DNA of 64,000 bases from Longimicrobium terrae (GTDB lineage: Bacteria; Gemmatimonadota; Gemmatimonadetes; Longimicrobiales; Longimicrobiaceae): NCBI RefSeq assembly GCF_014202995.1, contig NZ_JACHIA010000007.1, forward strand, positions 1-64,000, in the 5' to 3' direction. The notes beneath the pieces are model-generated. The model did not search any database and was not told the origin of the DNA. It saw only the letters and a list, made by a program, of their open reading frames with translations. Positions 51,789 to 60,722 of this stretch are shown here, piece after piece (positions within the stretch are counted from its first letter, which is position 1; the number at the start of each line of letters is the position of its first letter). Position numbers and translations under genes: made by a program.

Positions 51789-52166
51789 CAGCCGCGGGCC
51801 AATCGTCCGCACCGCTACATCATGCGCCACGCCGGTCCGCGAAGCGGCAGCAGCACGGCCGCACGCGGACCGCTGGCCCCGTCGCATGCTCCGCATTACA
51901 CTGATCCTCCACGACAAAACTTCGCACACGCCCGCCCGGCCCGCCCGCGCCCAGCGCGCACGGTCTCCGGCGTGACGCCGCGAGCGGGATTCGCCCACGG
52001 CTGCTGATCGCGAGGGGTGGCGGTCACACGGTTTTTGTCGCGTTTGGTTGCTGGCGCGATACGGGCCGCACGCCCCACCTTTCCTACCATCCGCCGGCCG
52101 CGGAACGGGCACGGCCGGAGGTGCCGCATGCGCGAGAGCGGTTCACCTTTCTTTTCCTGGAATCCA
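51789..52166. other. Gap with no recognised gene
   Basis: These 378 bases are GC-rich and lack a supported reading frame. A short AT-richer patch near 52029-52045 (GGTTTTTGTCGCGTTTGG) may belong to the promoter of the glycosidase. Confidence 0.45.
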
Positions 52167-53297
52167 ATGAAGCACCTTCGGTTTCTGCGCGGCGCGGTCA
52201 CGCTCGCCGCGACGCTGCTGGTGGCGGGAACGGCGTCGGCGCAGCAGGCGGGCGGGCGATGGTCCGTGGAGCGCGCCGCGGCGTGGGAGCGGCAGACGGG
52301 GTGGATGGCCGGCAGCAACTACGCGCCCGCGACGGCGATCAACCAGCTGGAGATGTGGCAGGCAGAAACGTGGGACCCGGCCACCATCGACCGTGAGCTG
52401 GGACTGGCGGAGGGCATCGGCTTCACCACCATGCGCGTGTTTCTGCACGACCTTCCGTATCGCCAGGACCCGGAAGGCTTTCTGAAGCGCGTGGACGAGT
52501 TCCTCACCATCGCGCAGCGCCACCGGATCCGCCCCATGCTGGTGCTGTTCGACGCCGTGTGGGATCCGTTTCCGCACGCGGGCCCGCAGCGCGCGCCGGT
52601 GCCGGGGCTGCACAATTCCGGATGGGTGCAGTCGCCGGGCGCGGAGATCGTGCGGGATTCCATGCGCCACGGCGAGATGGAGCCCTACGTAAAAGGCGTC
52701 ATCGGCCGCTTTCGCGACGACCCGCGCGTGCTGGCGTGGGATCTGTTCAACGAGCCCGACAACGTGAACGGCGGCTCGTGGGGCGCGTTTGAGCCGGACA
52801 ACAAGCCCCAGATGGTGCTGGCCCTGCTGCGGCGCACTTTCGGCTGGGCGCGGGAGATCAACCCCAGCCAGCCGCTGACCGCCGCGCCGTGGAAGGGCGA
52901 CTGGGTAGAGCCGGGCCAGGCCGCGCCCATCACCACGTACATGCTGGAAAATTCCGACATCATCAGCTTTCACAGCTACGAAAACCTGGAAGGCGTGCGG
53001 CGCGTGGTGAACGCGCTCAAGCGCTACAACCGGCCGATCGTGTGCACCGAGTACATGGCCCGCCCCCGCGGCAGCACGTTCGAGGCGATCATGCCGTACT
53101 TCAAGGAGCAGGGCATCGACGCCGTAAACTGGGGCTTCGTGAGCGGAAAGTCGCAGACCATCTACCCGTGGGATTCGTGGGAAAAGCGCTACGCCGCCGA
53201 GCCGCCGGTGTGGTTCCACGACATCTTTCGCACGGACGGCACGCCGTACCGGCAGTCGGAAGTGGACTTCATCCGCACCCTTACCGGACGCCGCTGA
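52167..53297 (+). CDS. Clan GH-A glycoside hydrolase (cellulase/xylanase-like)
   Basis: The 376-residue secreted enzyme has a signal peptide ending GTASAQQ and a TIM barrel. The acid/base Glu196 lies in DLFNEPDN and the nucleophile Glu295 in CTEYMARP, the two signature positions of clan GH-A (GH5-like). SFHSYENLE lies before the nucleophile. It probably cleaves a plant beta-glycan such as xylan or cellulose outside the inner membrane. The start ATG 52167 (MKHLRFLRG) follows TGGAATCCA; a strong terminator follows. Confidence 0.92.
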   Translation: MKHLRFLRGAVTLAATLLVAGTASAQQAGGRWSVERAAAWERQTGWMAGSNYAPATAINQLEMWQAETWDPATIDRELGLAEGIGFTTMRVFLHDLPYRQDPEGFLKRVDEFLTIAQRHRIRPMLVLFDAVWDPFPHAGPQRAPVPGLHNSGWVQSPGAEIVRDSMRHGEMEPYVKGVIGRFRDDPRVLAWDLFNEPDNVNGGSWGAFEPDNKPQMVLALLRRTFGWAREINPSQPLTAAPWKGDWVEPGQAAPITTYMLENSDIISFHSYENLEGVRRVVNALKRYNRPIVCTEYMARPRGSTFEAIMPYFKEQGIDAVNWGFVSGKSQTIYPWDSWEKRYAAEPPVWFHDIFRTDGTPYRQSEVDFIRTLTGRR

Positions 53298-53327
53298 CAC
53301 AACCAGCGGCATCGGTGGATGAACGTG

Positions 53328-53363
53328 AACCGCCGCGGGCACCCTGCCCGCGGCGGTTTTTCT
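53328..53363 (+). terminator. Rho-independent terminator of the glycosidase gene
   Basis: A 14-bp perfect stem (AACCGCCGCGGGCA and complement) with a 3-base loop is followed by a run of T residues, 31 bases after the stop. Confidence 0.92.
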
Positions 53364-53470
53364 TGTGCGCGGCACGCCTGTCCGCGAGGTTTCCACGCAG
53401 CCGCGCCACCCTCCCCGATCCCGCCCTGCCCGGCCGCACGCTGGATTCCGCAAAGACGAATCGCGATCCG

Positions 53471-54031
53471 ATGAACGGGTTCAGCACGATCCGCATTCAG
53501 CCCGTCCGCCTGCACTGGCTGGTGGATGATTCCCCCGGCGACCTGTGCGCGCACGCCGGCGTGGTGGTCACGGTGGACGGCGAGCCGTTCATCACCTCGG
53601 CGGAAAAGGATCTCGCCGTCTCCACGGGAGCGCTGCACCTGCTGCGCACGCTCGCGGATGATCACACTCCCCAGACGCCACGAGCCGAGCACCTGATTCC
53701 GCACTGCGGGCACTTCATGGCTGTGGATGACGAGTCCGGCGCGGTGGTGAACGTCGGTTGCCTCTCTGGCGCGAACTGGTGGGTGCGGCACGAGGGAGGC
53801 GGCGTGGTGCTCACGCGGGAGGACGGCGCGGAGGCCCGGGTGAGCGAGCGCGAGTGGGCCCGCGCTGTCGCGGAGTTCGCGGACGCAGTGGATGCCTTTT
53901 ACGCCACCAGCCCCGCCCGCCAGCCCGCCGACGAACACGAGGCCGAGTGGTTCCCCGCAATGCGCCACGAGTGGCGGCAACGGCGATCCGCGATTAACCT
54001 CAGCCCCGAGGAACATCGGAATGAAGCCTGA
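53471..54031 (+). CDS. Hypothetical protein, immunity-like
   Basis: The 186-residue soluble protein starts MNGFSTIRIQPVRLHWLVDD. It is beta-rich in the first 130 residues (ITSAEKDLAVSTGALHLLRT, GVVLTREDGAEARVSEREWA) and helical at the end. It lies 21 bases before the DUF7674 gene and is probably co-transcribed with it. It looks like immunity-type single-domain proteins, but I recognise no family. Confidence 0.7.
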   Translation: MNGFSTIRIQPVRLHWLVDDSPGDLCAHAGVVVTVDGEPFITSAEKDLAVSTGALHLLRTLADDHTPQTPRAEHLIPHCGHFMAVDDESGAVVNVGCLSGANWWVRHEGGGVVLTREDGAEARVSEREWARAVAEFADAVDAFYATSPARQPADEHEAEWFPAMRHEWRQRRSAINLSPEEHRNEA

Positions 54032-54052
54032 CGCGCCGAGTGGTGATCCACG

Positions 54053-54430
54053 ATGGAGGGAGGGTTGACGGGACCTGAATTCGTGGATGTGCTGCTGCAC
54101 GAGTTTCCCGAACTCGAGGAAGACGTTCGGGACAACGATGGGCTGCTGCACATGCAGATGGGCGATTTCGCGGGGCTGATGCAGCGCGCGATCAACGAGC
54201 GGGACCTGCCCCGGCTGAAGCGCTGCGTGCACTTGGCGCAGCGTGTCTGGCAGACGGGCGAGGCGCATCTTCGCAACGCGCTCAGCGTTTCCTGCCTGGA
54301 ACACCTCGCGTTCAGGGGCACCACGGGGCAGGAGGCGTTCGCCCTGCTGACGCGGGAACTGCGTGAAGAGTGGGAAAAGCTGGATCGCTTTCAGGCCAGC
54401 CTCGCCACCCCGCCCCGAAAGCGCCGCTGA
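54053..54430 (+). CDS. DUF7674 family protein
   Basis: The 125-residue helical protein starts MEGGLTGPEFVDVLLHEFPE. Its pattern (LEEDVRDNDGLLHMQMGDFA, LPRLKRCVHLAQRVWQ, NALSVSCLEHLAF) matches the DUF7674 family of small immunity-like proteins. It follows the gene at 53471 by 21 bases. No toxin gene is next to it, so its target is unknown. Confidence 0.8.
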   Translation: MEGGLTGPEFVDVLLHEFPELEEDVRDNDGLLHMQMGDFAGLMQRAINERDLPRLKRCVHLAQRVWQTGEAHLRNALSVSCLEHLAFRGTTGQEAFALLTRELREEWEKLDRFQASLATPPRKRR

Positions 54431-54562
54431 TGTCGTAAACCGTGACGCGCTTCTCTGGTGCGTGGGGATAGGAACCCGCAGTTTGCGCCAGAGATGATCA
54501 TCATCGCGCGCCCGCCGGGCTGATGCCCGCTCCTCCCGCGGTTCCCCGCCGCCGCGCCACCC

Positions 54563-55183
54563 GTGGCGCCAACCGATACACCCGACACACGGATCACGAT
54601 GGGTACCGGACGGCTCGAAGCGTTCAGCGACGGAGTTCTCGCCATCATCCTCACCATCATGGTGCTGCAGCTGAAGGTGCCGCACGACGCCAGCCTCTCC
54701 GGGCTGACCCCGCTCATCCCCGTGTTCCTGAGCTACGTGCTGAGCTTTGTGTACGTGGGCATCTACTGGAACAACCATCACCACATGCTTCACGTCACCG
54801 AGCACGTGGATGGCGCGATCCTGTGGGCCAACCTGCACCTGCTGTTCTGGCTCTCGCTGATCCCCTTTGTCACCGGCTGGATGGGCGAAAACCACTTCGC
54901 CTCCGCGCCCGCGGCCGTCTACGGATTCGTGATGCTGATGGCGGCAATCGCGTACTGGCTGCTGCAGCGCGTCATCATCCGGCGCGAGGGGCACGATTCG
55001 CTGCTGGCGCGGGCCACCGCGCGCGACCTCAAGGGAAAGCTGTCTCCCGTTCTCTACCTGATCGCGATTCCAATGGCGTTCGTGCAGCCGGCCATCGCGG
55101 GCGCGCTGTACGTGGTGGTTGCGCTCGTCTGGCTGATTCCGGACAGCCGCATCGAGCGAGCGCTCGCCACCCGCGCCGCGTGA
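54563..55183 (+). CDS. TMEM175-family potassium channel-like protein
   Basis: The 206-residue inner-membrane protein carries the family signature GRLEAFSDGVLAIILTIMVL on helix 1 and about six membrane segments in total. Bacterial TMEM175 proteins form tetrameric potassium-leak channels. GTG 54563 is listed as the start; ATG 54599 (MGTGRLEAF) would place the signature right at the N terminus as in most relatives, so either is possible. The following hydrolase starts two bases past its stop codon. Confidence 0.9.
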   Translation: MAPTDTPDTRITMGTGRLEAFSDGVLAIILTIMVLQLKVPHDASLSGLTPLIPVFLSYVLSFVYVGIYWNNHHHMLHVTEHVDGAILWANLHLLFWLSLIPFVTGWMGENHFASAPAAVYGFVMLMAAIAYWLLQRVIIRREGHDSLLARATARDLKGKLSPVLYLIAIPMAFVQPAIAGALYVVVALVWLIPDSRIERALATRAA

Positions 55184-55185
55184 CG

Positions 55186-56109
55186 ATGATGATCAAGCGC
55201 CATCCGCTGCTCCTGCTCCTGCTGCTGGCCGCCGCGCCGCTCAGGGCACAGACGCCGCCACCGGCCGCGCACACGGACCCGGTGCTCGCCGCCACGCTCG
55301 ACAGCCTGGCGCGCGGCTTTCACGGCCGCGTGGGCATCTATGTCCGCCACCTGCCCACGGGGCGGAGCGCAGTGATGAACGCGGATTCCGTGTTCCCCAC
55401 GGCCAGCATGATCAAGGTGCCCATCCTGCTCACGCTCTTTGACCAGGTGGAGCAGGGACGGCTGGATCTGGATGCCCGCGTTCCCTATCCCGACACGTTG
55501 AACTACCGCTACGTGGAACCCACGGACGTGGTGGGATACATGACGGCGGGCGACACGCTCCCCGTGTCGGAACTCGCCTTTCTGATGCTCACGGTTTCCG
55601 ACAACGTCGCCAGCCTGTGGCTTCAGGCGCTCGTGGGCGGGGGCGCGGCGGTAAACGAGTGGATGGATGCGCACGGCTTCGTGCAGACGCGCGTCAATTC
55701 GCGCACGCCCGGGCGCGAGGCGGCGCGCTCCGTCTACGGCTGGGGGCAGACCACGCCGCGCGAAATCGCCGAGGCGATGGTGATGATCCGCGAGGGGCGG
55801 GCGGTTTCGCCGCGCGCCTCGCAGCGGATGTACCGCATGCTCACCAACAGCTACTGGAAGGACGTCGCCGTCTCGCAGCTTCCGCCCACGGTGCAGGCCG
55901 CCACCAAGCAGGGCTTCGTGGACCGCTCCCGTTCCGAGGTGCTGCTGGTGAACGCGCCTACGGGTGACTACGTGCTCGCCGTCATCACCGCCGACCAGAC
56001 GGACGAGAGCTACGAGCCGGACAACGAGGGCTACCGGCTGATCCGCGCCGTCTCGCGCGCCGTCTATCAGCACTTCAATCCAGATGACCCCTGGCGTCCG
56101 CTTCCGTGA
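55186..56109 (+). CDS. Class A beta-lactamase-fold serine hydrolase
   Basis: The 307-residue protein has a signal peptide (HPLLLLLLLAAAPLRAQ) and class A motifs: Ser74-x-x-Lys77 (TASMIKVP), SDN at 138-140 and Lys241-Gln-Gly (TKQGFV). The omega-loop ExxLN motif with the deacylating Glu is not found in its expected place, where RTPGREA stands instead. It is therefore more likely a periplasmic penicillin-binding/peptidase-like or non-classical hydrolase than a strong beta-lactamase. It overlaps tightly with the TMEM175 gene and is probably co-transcribed. Confidence 0.87.
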   Translation: MMIKRHPLLLLLLLAAAPLRAQTPPPAAHTDPVLAATLDSLARGFHGRVGIYVRHLPTGRSAVMNADSVFPTASMIKVPILLTLFDQVEQGRLDLDARVPYPDTLNYRYVEPTDVVGYMTAGDTLPVSELAFLMLTVSDNVASLWLQALVGGGAAVNEWMDAHGFVQTRVNSRTPGREAARSVYGWGQTTPREIAEAMVMIREGRAVSPRASQRMYRMLTNSYWKDVAVSQLPPTVQAATKQGFVDRSRSEVLLVNAPTGDYVLAVITADQTDESYEPDNEGYRLIRAVSRAVYQHFNPDDPWRPLP

Positions 56110-56190
56110 GGACCGGCGGCCCATCCGCGCCGCGGGTTCGGCCGATGATCATCCCGAACCCGACAGCGGCGTAAACGGCCGGCCCCGGTC

Positions 56191-56240
56191 CGGCGGTTGA
56201 AACTGCGCCTCGATAAACACGAAGTCCGCCTCCGCGGACT
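56191..56240. repeat. Dispersed repeat CGGCGGTTGAAACCGCGCCT, copy 2
   Basis: It begins CGGCGGTTGAAACTGCGCCT and continues with CACGAAGTCCGCCTCCGCGG, a diverged copy of 21676-21725. It lies in the leader region of the zinc-ribbon membrane protein gene. Confidence 0.75.
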
Positions 56241-56304
56241 GCACTGCCAGCGACAGCGCCACGCCCGACCCCAATCCCCGAATCCGTCCAGAACGCTACC
56301 GCCC

Positions 56305-57030
56305 GTGCCGAGCAGCAGAAGCGTGCAGTGCCCCTCCTGCGGATCCCGCATCCCCGCGGAAGACATGAACCTGCTGACCATGGCCGCGCGCTGCCGGGTC
56401 TGCCAGACGCTCGTGGACCTTCGCCCGGAAGCCGCCACCGGCCTCACCGACGGCGCCGCGGTCCCGGCGGAAGGATCGCCCGCGCTGCCGGTTCCGCTGC
56501 CGCCGCTGCTGTCCGTCTCCACCGTGGGCGGCGAACTGCGCATCGAGCGGCGGTGGTACGCCTGCACCGCCATCTTTCTGACGGTGTTCTGCATCATGTG
56601 GTTCGGGTTTCTGGCCGTCTGGTACGCCATGGCGTTCGCCGTCGGCGACGTGATCATGTTGGTGTTTCCGCTGCTGCACGTTGCGCTGGGGCTGGTGATC
56701 GCGTACTCCACGGCGGCCATGTACGTCAACCGCACGCGCATCGTGGCCGGCCGCGGGCACCTGACCGTGAACCACGGCCCGCTCCCGTGGCCGGGCAACC
56801 GCGACATTCCCACGATCCAGCTTGAGCAGCTGTACTGCGAGGAGAAGTTCAGCCGGTCGCGCAGCGGTACATCCGTGTCGTATTCGGTCATGGCCCGCGC
56901 CACCGACGGCCGGCAGATCGCGCTGGTGACGGGGCTTTACGACCGCGACCAGGCGCTGTACATGGAGCAGGAGATCGAGCGGCACCTGAAGATCACCGAC
57001 CAGCACGTGGCTGGCGGAATCCGCCGGTAG
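56305..57030 (+). CDS. Zinc-ribbon membrane protein, unknown
   Basis: The product of about 241 residues starts at GTG 56305. An N-terminal zinc ribbon with C-x2-C (VQCPSCGS) and C-x2-C (RCRVCQT) is followed by two membrane helices (about 90-112 and 116-140, CTAIFLTVFCIMWFGFLAVW and VFPLLHVALGLVIAYSTAAM). The soluble end (HLTVNHGPLPWPGNRDIPTI, ARATDGRQIALVTGLYDRD) reads as a PH-like domain. I recognise no named family. No ribosome binding site is obvious. Confidence 0.7.
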   Translation: MPSSRSVQCPSCGSRIPAEDMNLLTMAARCRVCQTLVDLRPEAATGLTDGAAVPAEGSPALPVPLPPLLSVSTVGGELRIERRWYACTAIFLTVFCIMWFGFLAVWYAMAFAVGDVIMLVFPLLHVALGLVIAYSTAAMYVNRTRIVAGRGHLTVNHGPLPWPGNRDIPTIQLEQLYCEEKFSRSRSGTSVSYSVMARATDGRQIALVTGLYDRDQALYMEQEIERHLKITDQHVAGGIRR

Positions 57031-57057
57031 CCCTTTTCCTTTTCCGCCGCGGAAGGC

Positions 57058-57525
57058 ATGGCTCGCATCGACGTTTCCGTAACCGCCCCCGTGGACGCGC
57101 CCGCCGCGACCGTCTACGGCATTCTGACCGACTACCGGAAAGCGCATCCCAGGATCCTGCCGCGCCCCAACTTCGGTGATCTGGTCGTGGAAGAGGGCGG
57201 GCGCGGCGCGGGCACGCTGTTCCGCGTGGACATCAAGGAAGGGCCGCGCATGCGGACGCTCCGCATGCGCGCCACCGAGCCGGAGCCCGGCCGCGTGCTG
57301 GTGGAAAGCGACGTGGAATCCGACATGGTGACAACGTTCACCGTAGATCCGCGCGATGGCGGCAAGCGGTGCGAAGTGACCATCGCCACCGCGTGGACGC
57401 GGGGCGGGGTGCGCGGCATGGTGGAGCGCCTGGCCGCGCCCCGGCTGATGCGGCCCGTCTATCTTCAGGAAATCCGCAACCTGGAAGCGCTCGCCCGGCG
57501 GATGGCGGGAAGGGGCAACCGCTGA
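57058..57525 (+). CDS. SRPBCC-family (START-like) protein
   Basis: The 155-residue protein starts MARIDVSVTAPVDAPAATVY behind GGAAGG. This is the usual first strand of polyketide-cyclase/dehydrase-like SRPBCC proteins. It continues with a helix-grip pattern (VLVESDVESDMVTTFTVDP, EVTIATAWTRGGVRGMVERL). Such domains bind hydrophobic ligands. It is 27 bases after the zinc-ribbon gene and likely co-transcribed. Confidence 0.88.
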   Translation: MARIDVSVTAPVDAPAATVYGILTDYRKAHPRILPRPNFGDLVVEEGGRGAGTLFRVDIKEGPRMRTLRMRATEPEPGRVLVESDVESDMVTTFTVDPRDGGKRCEVTIATAWTRGGVRGMVERLAAPRLMRPVYLQEIRNLEALARRMAGRGNR

Positions 57526-57548
57526 CCCCATTCCGGCCGGAATGAGAA

Positions 57549-57580
57549 AACGGCCCGGGAGCATGTGCTCCCGGGCCGTT
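57549..57580. terminator. Hairpin between convergent genes
   Basis: A near-perfect palindrome AACGGCCCGGGAGCA with its complement forms a strong stem between the SRPBCC and L,D-transpeptidase genes. T tracts are weak. Confidence 0.75.
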
Positions 57581-57600
57581 CGTTCGCTCGCGACGCCGGA

Positions 57601-58359
57601 TCAGGCGCCGCTCTTGTCCTTTTCCTTTTCGCTTCCGCTGGAGCCGCCGCTCTCACCGCCACCGCTTCCCGACACCACGCGGATGGGGATGGGATTGGGG
57701 ATGGCGATGTCCATGCGCTCGCGTCGATTGGCCTGCACGCGTTCGTACCACGCGTCGTCCTTGCCGGCGCCGCCCTCTTCCATCACCAGCCTGGCCAGCG
57801 CGATGGCGTCGCTGTTGGCGATGCGGATGGAGCCGTGCGACGCCGCCTTGCCCAGCGACGCGGGCTGGTTGGTGCCGTGGATGGAGCGCGGCGCATCGTA
57901 CACCAACTGCGCGCGGCCCAGCGGATTGTCCGGGTCACCCGGCTCCTTGGGCTCGCGGTCCTCGGCCCACGACTGCTCCGTGGGCGGAATCCAGCGCGGG
58001 TTCCACACCACCTGCCCGATGGTCCACTCGCCGGTGCGCGTGGGCCACTCGCTCGTGCCCACCGCCACCTTGTGCGTCGACACGCGCTCGTCGCCGCGAT
58101 ACACGTACAGTTCGCGTTCGGCGACGTTCACTTCCAGCCGCAGGTTGGACGCGGGCACCGCCGGTTGCGCGGGCTGGGCCGCGGGCGCCGGCGTGGCGGG
58201 CGCCTGGGCCGTGCCCGCGGTGGGCGCGGGGGCGGCGGTGGTCGTCTGCGCGGCGTTTCCGGCGTCGTCATCGGTGCTGTCCTTTACCACACATCCCGAC
58301 AGCGCCAGCACGGACAGCGTCATCGCCATCCCGGCAGCGCTTCGCAACAAATGTCTCAT
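57601..58359 (-). CDS. L,D-transpeptidase (YkuD) with Ser in place of the catalytic Cys
   Basis: The 252-residue lipoprotein (lipobox ALSGC, Cys23) has a Pro/Ala-rich spacer and a YkuD domain (about 75-195). The first catalytic part is intact, with IHGTN and His161. The second should read SHGC-x-R, but here it is SHGSIR, Ser177, encoded by TCC at 57831-57829; a Cys codon TGC differs by one base. Known family members need this Cys as nucleophile for 3-3 cross-links in peptidoglycan, so this copy is probably inactive or altered. The C-terminal tail is Gly/Ser/Lys-rich and unusual. Confidence 0.9.
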   Translation of the reverse strand: MRHLLRSAAGMAMTLSVLALSGCVVKDSTDDDAGNAAQTTTAAPAPTAGTAQAPATPAPAAQPAQPAVPASNLRLEVNVAERELYVYRGDERVSTHKVAVGTSEWPTRTGEWTIGQVVWNPRWIPPTEQSWAEDREPKEPGDPDNPLGRAQLVYDAPRSIHGTNQPASLGKAASHGSIRIANSDAIALARLVMEEGGAGKDDAWYERVQANRRERMDIAIPNPIPIRVVSGSGGGESGGSSGSEKEKDKSGA

Positions 58360-58418
58360 TCACGTCTCCTTGAAGGGCGTAGGCGGCGCGCACCTAGCAA
58401 GGGCCGTGCACGAAGCTC

Positions 58419-59258
58419 TCAGGCCGGCGGCGACCGCGGGTCGCGGAGCCGCGCGGGATCGCCGCCCTGCCCGCGCACGAACCGGTCGATGAGCGCGCGC
58501 GACAGGCTGAGCGGCGCGGAAACCATCGGCAGTTCATCCACCGAAAACCAGCGCGCGTCTTCAATCTCCCCCGGCTGCGGGACGATGTCGCCGCCCGCGT
58601 AGGTGGCGGCAAATGCGATCATTACCTGGCTGGGATACGGCCACGGCTGGCTGGCCACGTACCGGACGTCCGTGATCTCCACGCCCACTTCTTCACGGAC
58701 TTCGCGGATGCACGTTTCCTCCAGCGTCTCGCCGGGCTCCACGAATCCCGCCACCACGCTGTACATCCCCGGCGTAAAATGGGGTCCGCGCGCCAGCAGA
58801 ATGCGGTCGCCGTGGACGACGGACACCAGCACGGCGGGGCTCAGCCGCGGGTAGTGAACGGCGCCGCAGCCGGTGCAGGCGCGGGCCAGCGGCTCGGCGC
58901 CGGGCTCGGTGGGCGAGCCGCAGCGGCCGCAGAAGCGGTGCGCACGGTCCCACTCCAGCACCTGCGACGCGCGTCCCGCCATGCGGAACTCGTCCGCGCC
59001 GAGCACCGCGTGCAGGCCGCGCAGTCCGCGGAATTCCATCCCCTCCGGCGCGGCCGACTCGGCATCCACCGCCAGCGCCAGGCACTCCGCCCCGCCCATC
59101 TCACCCGCAGCGATCGGCGTCCCAGCCGCGAGCAGCGCCGCCACGTCCCGCCCGCGCGGCACGAGCGCCAGCGCGCCATCCACGCGCACCAGCAGCTCGC
59201 CGCCGCGAAACACGAAGCAGAGGGCGTCATCCATCGAGGGGGAATCCGGTTCGGACAT
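58419..59258 (-). CDS. nudC: NAD(+) diphosphatase (NudC)
   Basis: The 279-residue Nudix hydrolase cleaves NADH or NAD-capped RNA ends (EC 3.6.1.22). It has an N-terminal NUDIX-like domain, a zinc ribbon (C110, C113, C128, C131), the Nudix box GFVEPGETLEETCIREVREE at 171-190, and the NudC-specific SQPWPYPS at 203-210. All key residues are present. ATG 59258 follows GGAGAAAAGG. It is a single gene with no obvious partner. Confidence 0.95.
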   Translation of the reverse strand: MSEPDSPSMDDALCFVFRGGELLVRVDGALALVPRGRDVAALLAAGTPIAAGEMGGAECLALAVDAESAAPEGMEFRGLRGLHAVLGADEFRMAGRASQVLEWDRAHRFCGRCGSPTEPGAEPLARACTGCGAVHYPRLSPAVLVSVVHGDRILLARGPHFTPGMYSVVAGFVEPGETLEETCIREVREEVGVEITDVRYVASQPWPYPSQVMIAFAATYAGGDIVPQPGEIEDARWFSVDELPMVSAPLSLSRALIDRFVRGQGGDPARLRDPRSPPA

Positions 59259-59641
59259 TCAGCCTTTTCTCCTCATCATCCGCTTCTGAACAACGGTTCA
59301 AGCGGCTTGCAAGCTCGCCGCGCACCAAGGAATCGGTATCGATTCGGACTGGCACCATGGACTGTTGGCGGTCGCGGTTTCTGTTCGATAACTACCGTGA
59401 CCCGAGCGGTCCCTTCTGGCATTCGGAACAGCGGGCCTCGAATGCGGGGGAGAGACTGCGGCTCCATCCGCATGGACAGATTGCGGGTAGTAGAGTTCGT
59501 GCCTAAATTGGACGAACAATTCCCCGGGTCGTCCTATACCGTCGCGCCAGTGGCGGCACGTCCCCGGGGTTCGGACGCCCGGCCGCTTCTGCGGCCGGGC
59601 GTCTGCGTTTGGGGCGGATCGCCGATGGCGACTGTCCGCCG
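59259..59641. other. Gap with a strong palindrome and no recognised gene
   Basis: These 383 bases hold the promoter of nudC on the left and, at 59575-59604, a perfect 13-bp hairpin (GACGCCCGGCCGC, loop TTCT). The hairpin is 38 bases past the end of the HAF lipoprotein gene and may terminate it, although the T tract on that side is poor. No small RNA could be supported. Confidence 0.5.
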
Positions 59642-60679
59642 CTACTGCTCCGGTGGTGGCGTGAGGAGGATGGCGCCCTTGCGGCCGGAGCTGGTGTCGG
59701 TGCCGGTGGCGGCGATGTCACCCTCGTCATCGATCCCCACAGCCGCCTCCACCTGCCAGGGCGAACCGGCCTGCAGCCGCTCCGTCAGCAGGTACTGGCG
59801 CCCGCCGCCCCACGCCACCGCGCGGTCCGGCCGCGCGAGCGACGCCTCCGTGCGGGCCGTGCCCACCACCAGCCCCCGCTCGTTCACGCCACGCACGTCC
59901 ACCTGCGTCCCGGGAATCACGCTCATGGCCGTCACGCGGCGGCGCGGGCGCCAGATGAACGGCTCCCCCGCCTCTACCCGGCCCGCGACGCGCCCGTCGG
60001 AACTGACCGCCGTGGCCCCGCGCCGCGGCGAACTGCCGGGGCGCGGCACCTCCAGCCACTCCCCCTCGCGCAGCAGAAAGACGCGGTGCTCCGCGCAGAC
60101 CACCGAATCGCAGGCGGAAAACGCGTTTACCGCCACACTCCCGTCATTCGCGATCCCCACCGCCTCGCTGGCCGTGGCGCCGGGAGGGAGCAGCTCGCGC
60201 AACGCGCCGCGCTCGCGCACGAACGCGCGCCGGCGCGCCTCGCCGAACGGCGCCGGATACAGCGTTCCCGCCACCACGCCGCTCGCGTTCACGTCCCGCA
60301 GCTCGTAGGGCCGGGCATCCGCGCGCCCCAGGTCGTCCGGATACGACCATCCGTACACGTCGTTGGCGCAGCGTACCGCGCCCACGACGTATCCGGCGGA
60401 CACCGCCAGCGCCTCCGACGAGCACCCGGCCGGGGGCCGCGGCCCGATCTCGTCGAATGCCCCGCCCTGCCACAGCACCGCCCGCGTCTGCCCGCCGAAC
60501 TCCGCGTATCCCACCACCCTGCGCAGGTCTACCCCGGTGGGCGTAAAGGACAGCGCGCCCGACGGAGCGCCCAGGAACAGGATGTTGTAGGCGGGCTCGG
60601 GGCGCACGGGGCCGCTGGGCGAGCGGTTGCAGGCCGCGGCCAGCACGAGCGCCAGAAGGGGAGCGAGACTGCGCTTCAT
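59642..60679 (-). CDS. HAF-repeat lipoprotein
   Basis: The 345-residue protein has a lipoprotein signal (LALVLAAAC, Cys17) and several repeats of the extracellular HAF type: RDVNASGVVAGTLYPAPFG, VSSDGRVAGRVEAGEPFIWR and RGVNERGLVVGTARTEA. These fold as a beta-propeller. It is anchored outside the cytoplasm. HAF proteins have no established enzymatic role. The start ATG 60679 is chosen because it begins the signal peptide. Confidence 0.85.
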   Translation of the reverse strand: MKRSLAPLLALVLAAACNRSPSGPVRPEPAYNILFLGAPSGALSFTPTGVDLRRVVGYAEFGGQTRAVLWQGGAFDEIGPRPPAGCSSEALAVSAGYVVGAVRCANDVYGWSYPDDLGRADARPYELRDVNASGVVAGTLYPAPFGEARRRAFVRERGALRELLPPGATASEAVGIANDGSVAVNAFSACDSVVCAEHRVFLLREGEWLEVPRPGSSPRRGATAVSSDGRVAGRVEAGEPFIWRPRRRVTAMSVIPGTQVDVRGVNERGLVVGTARTEASLARPDRAVAWGGGRQYLLTERLQAGSPWQVEAAVGIDDEGDIAATGTDTSSGRKGAILLTPPPEQ

Positions 60680-60722
60680 GAGCAGTGGATGGGTTGGATG
60701 TTGCCGCGCCGGCCGCATGCGG

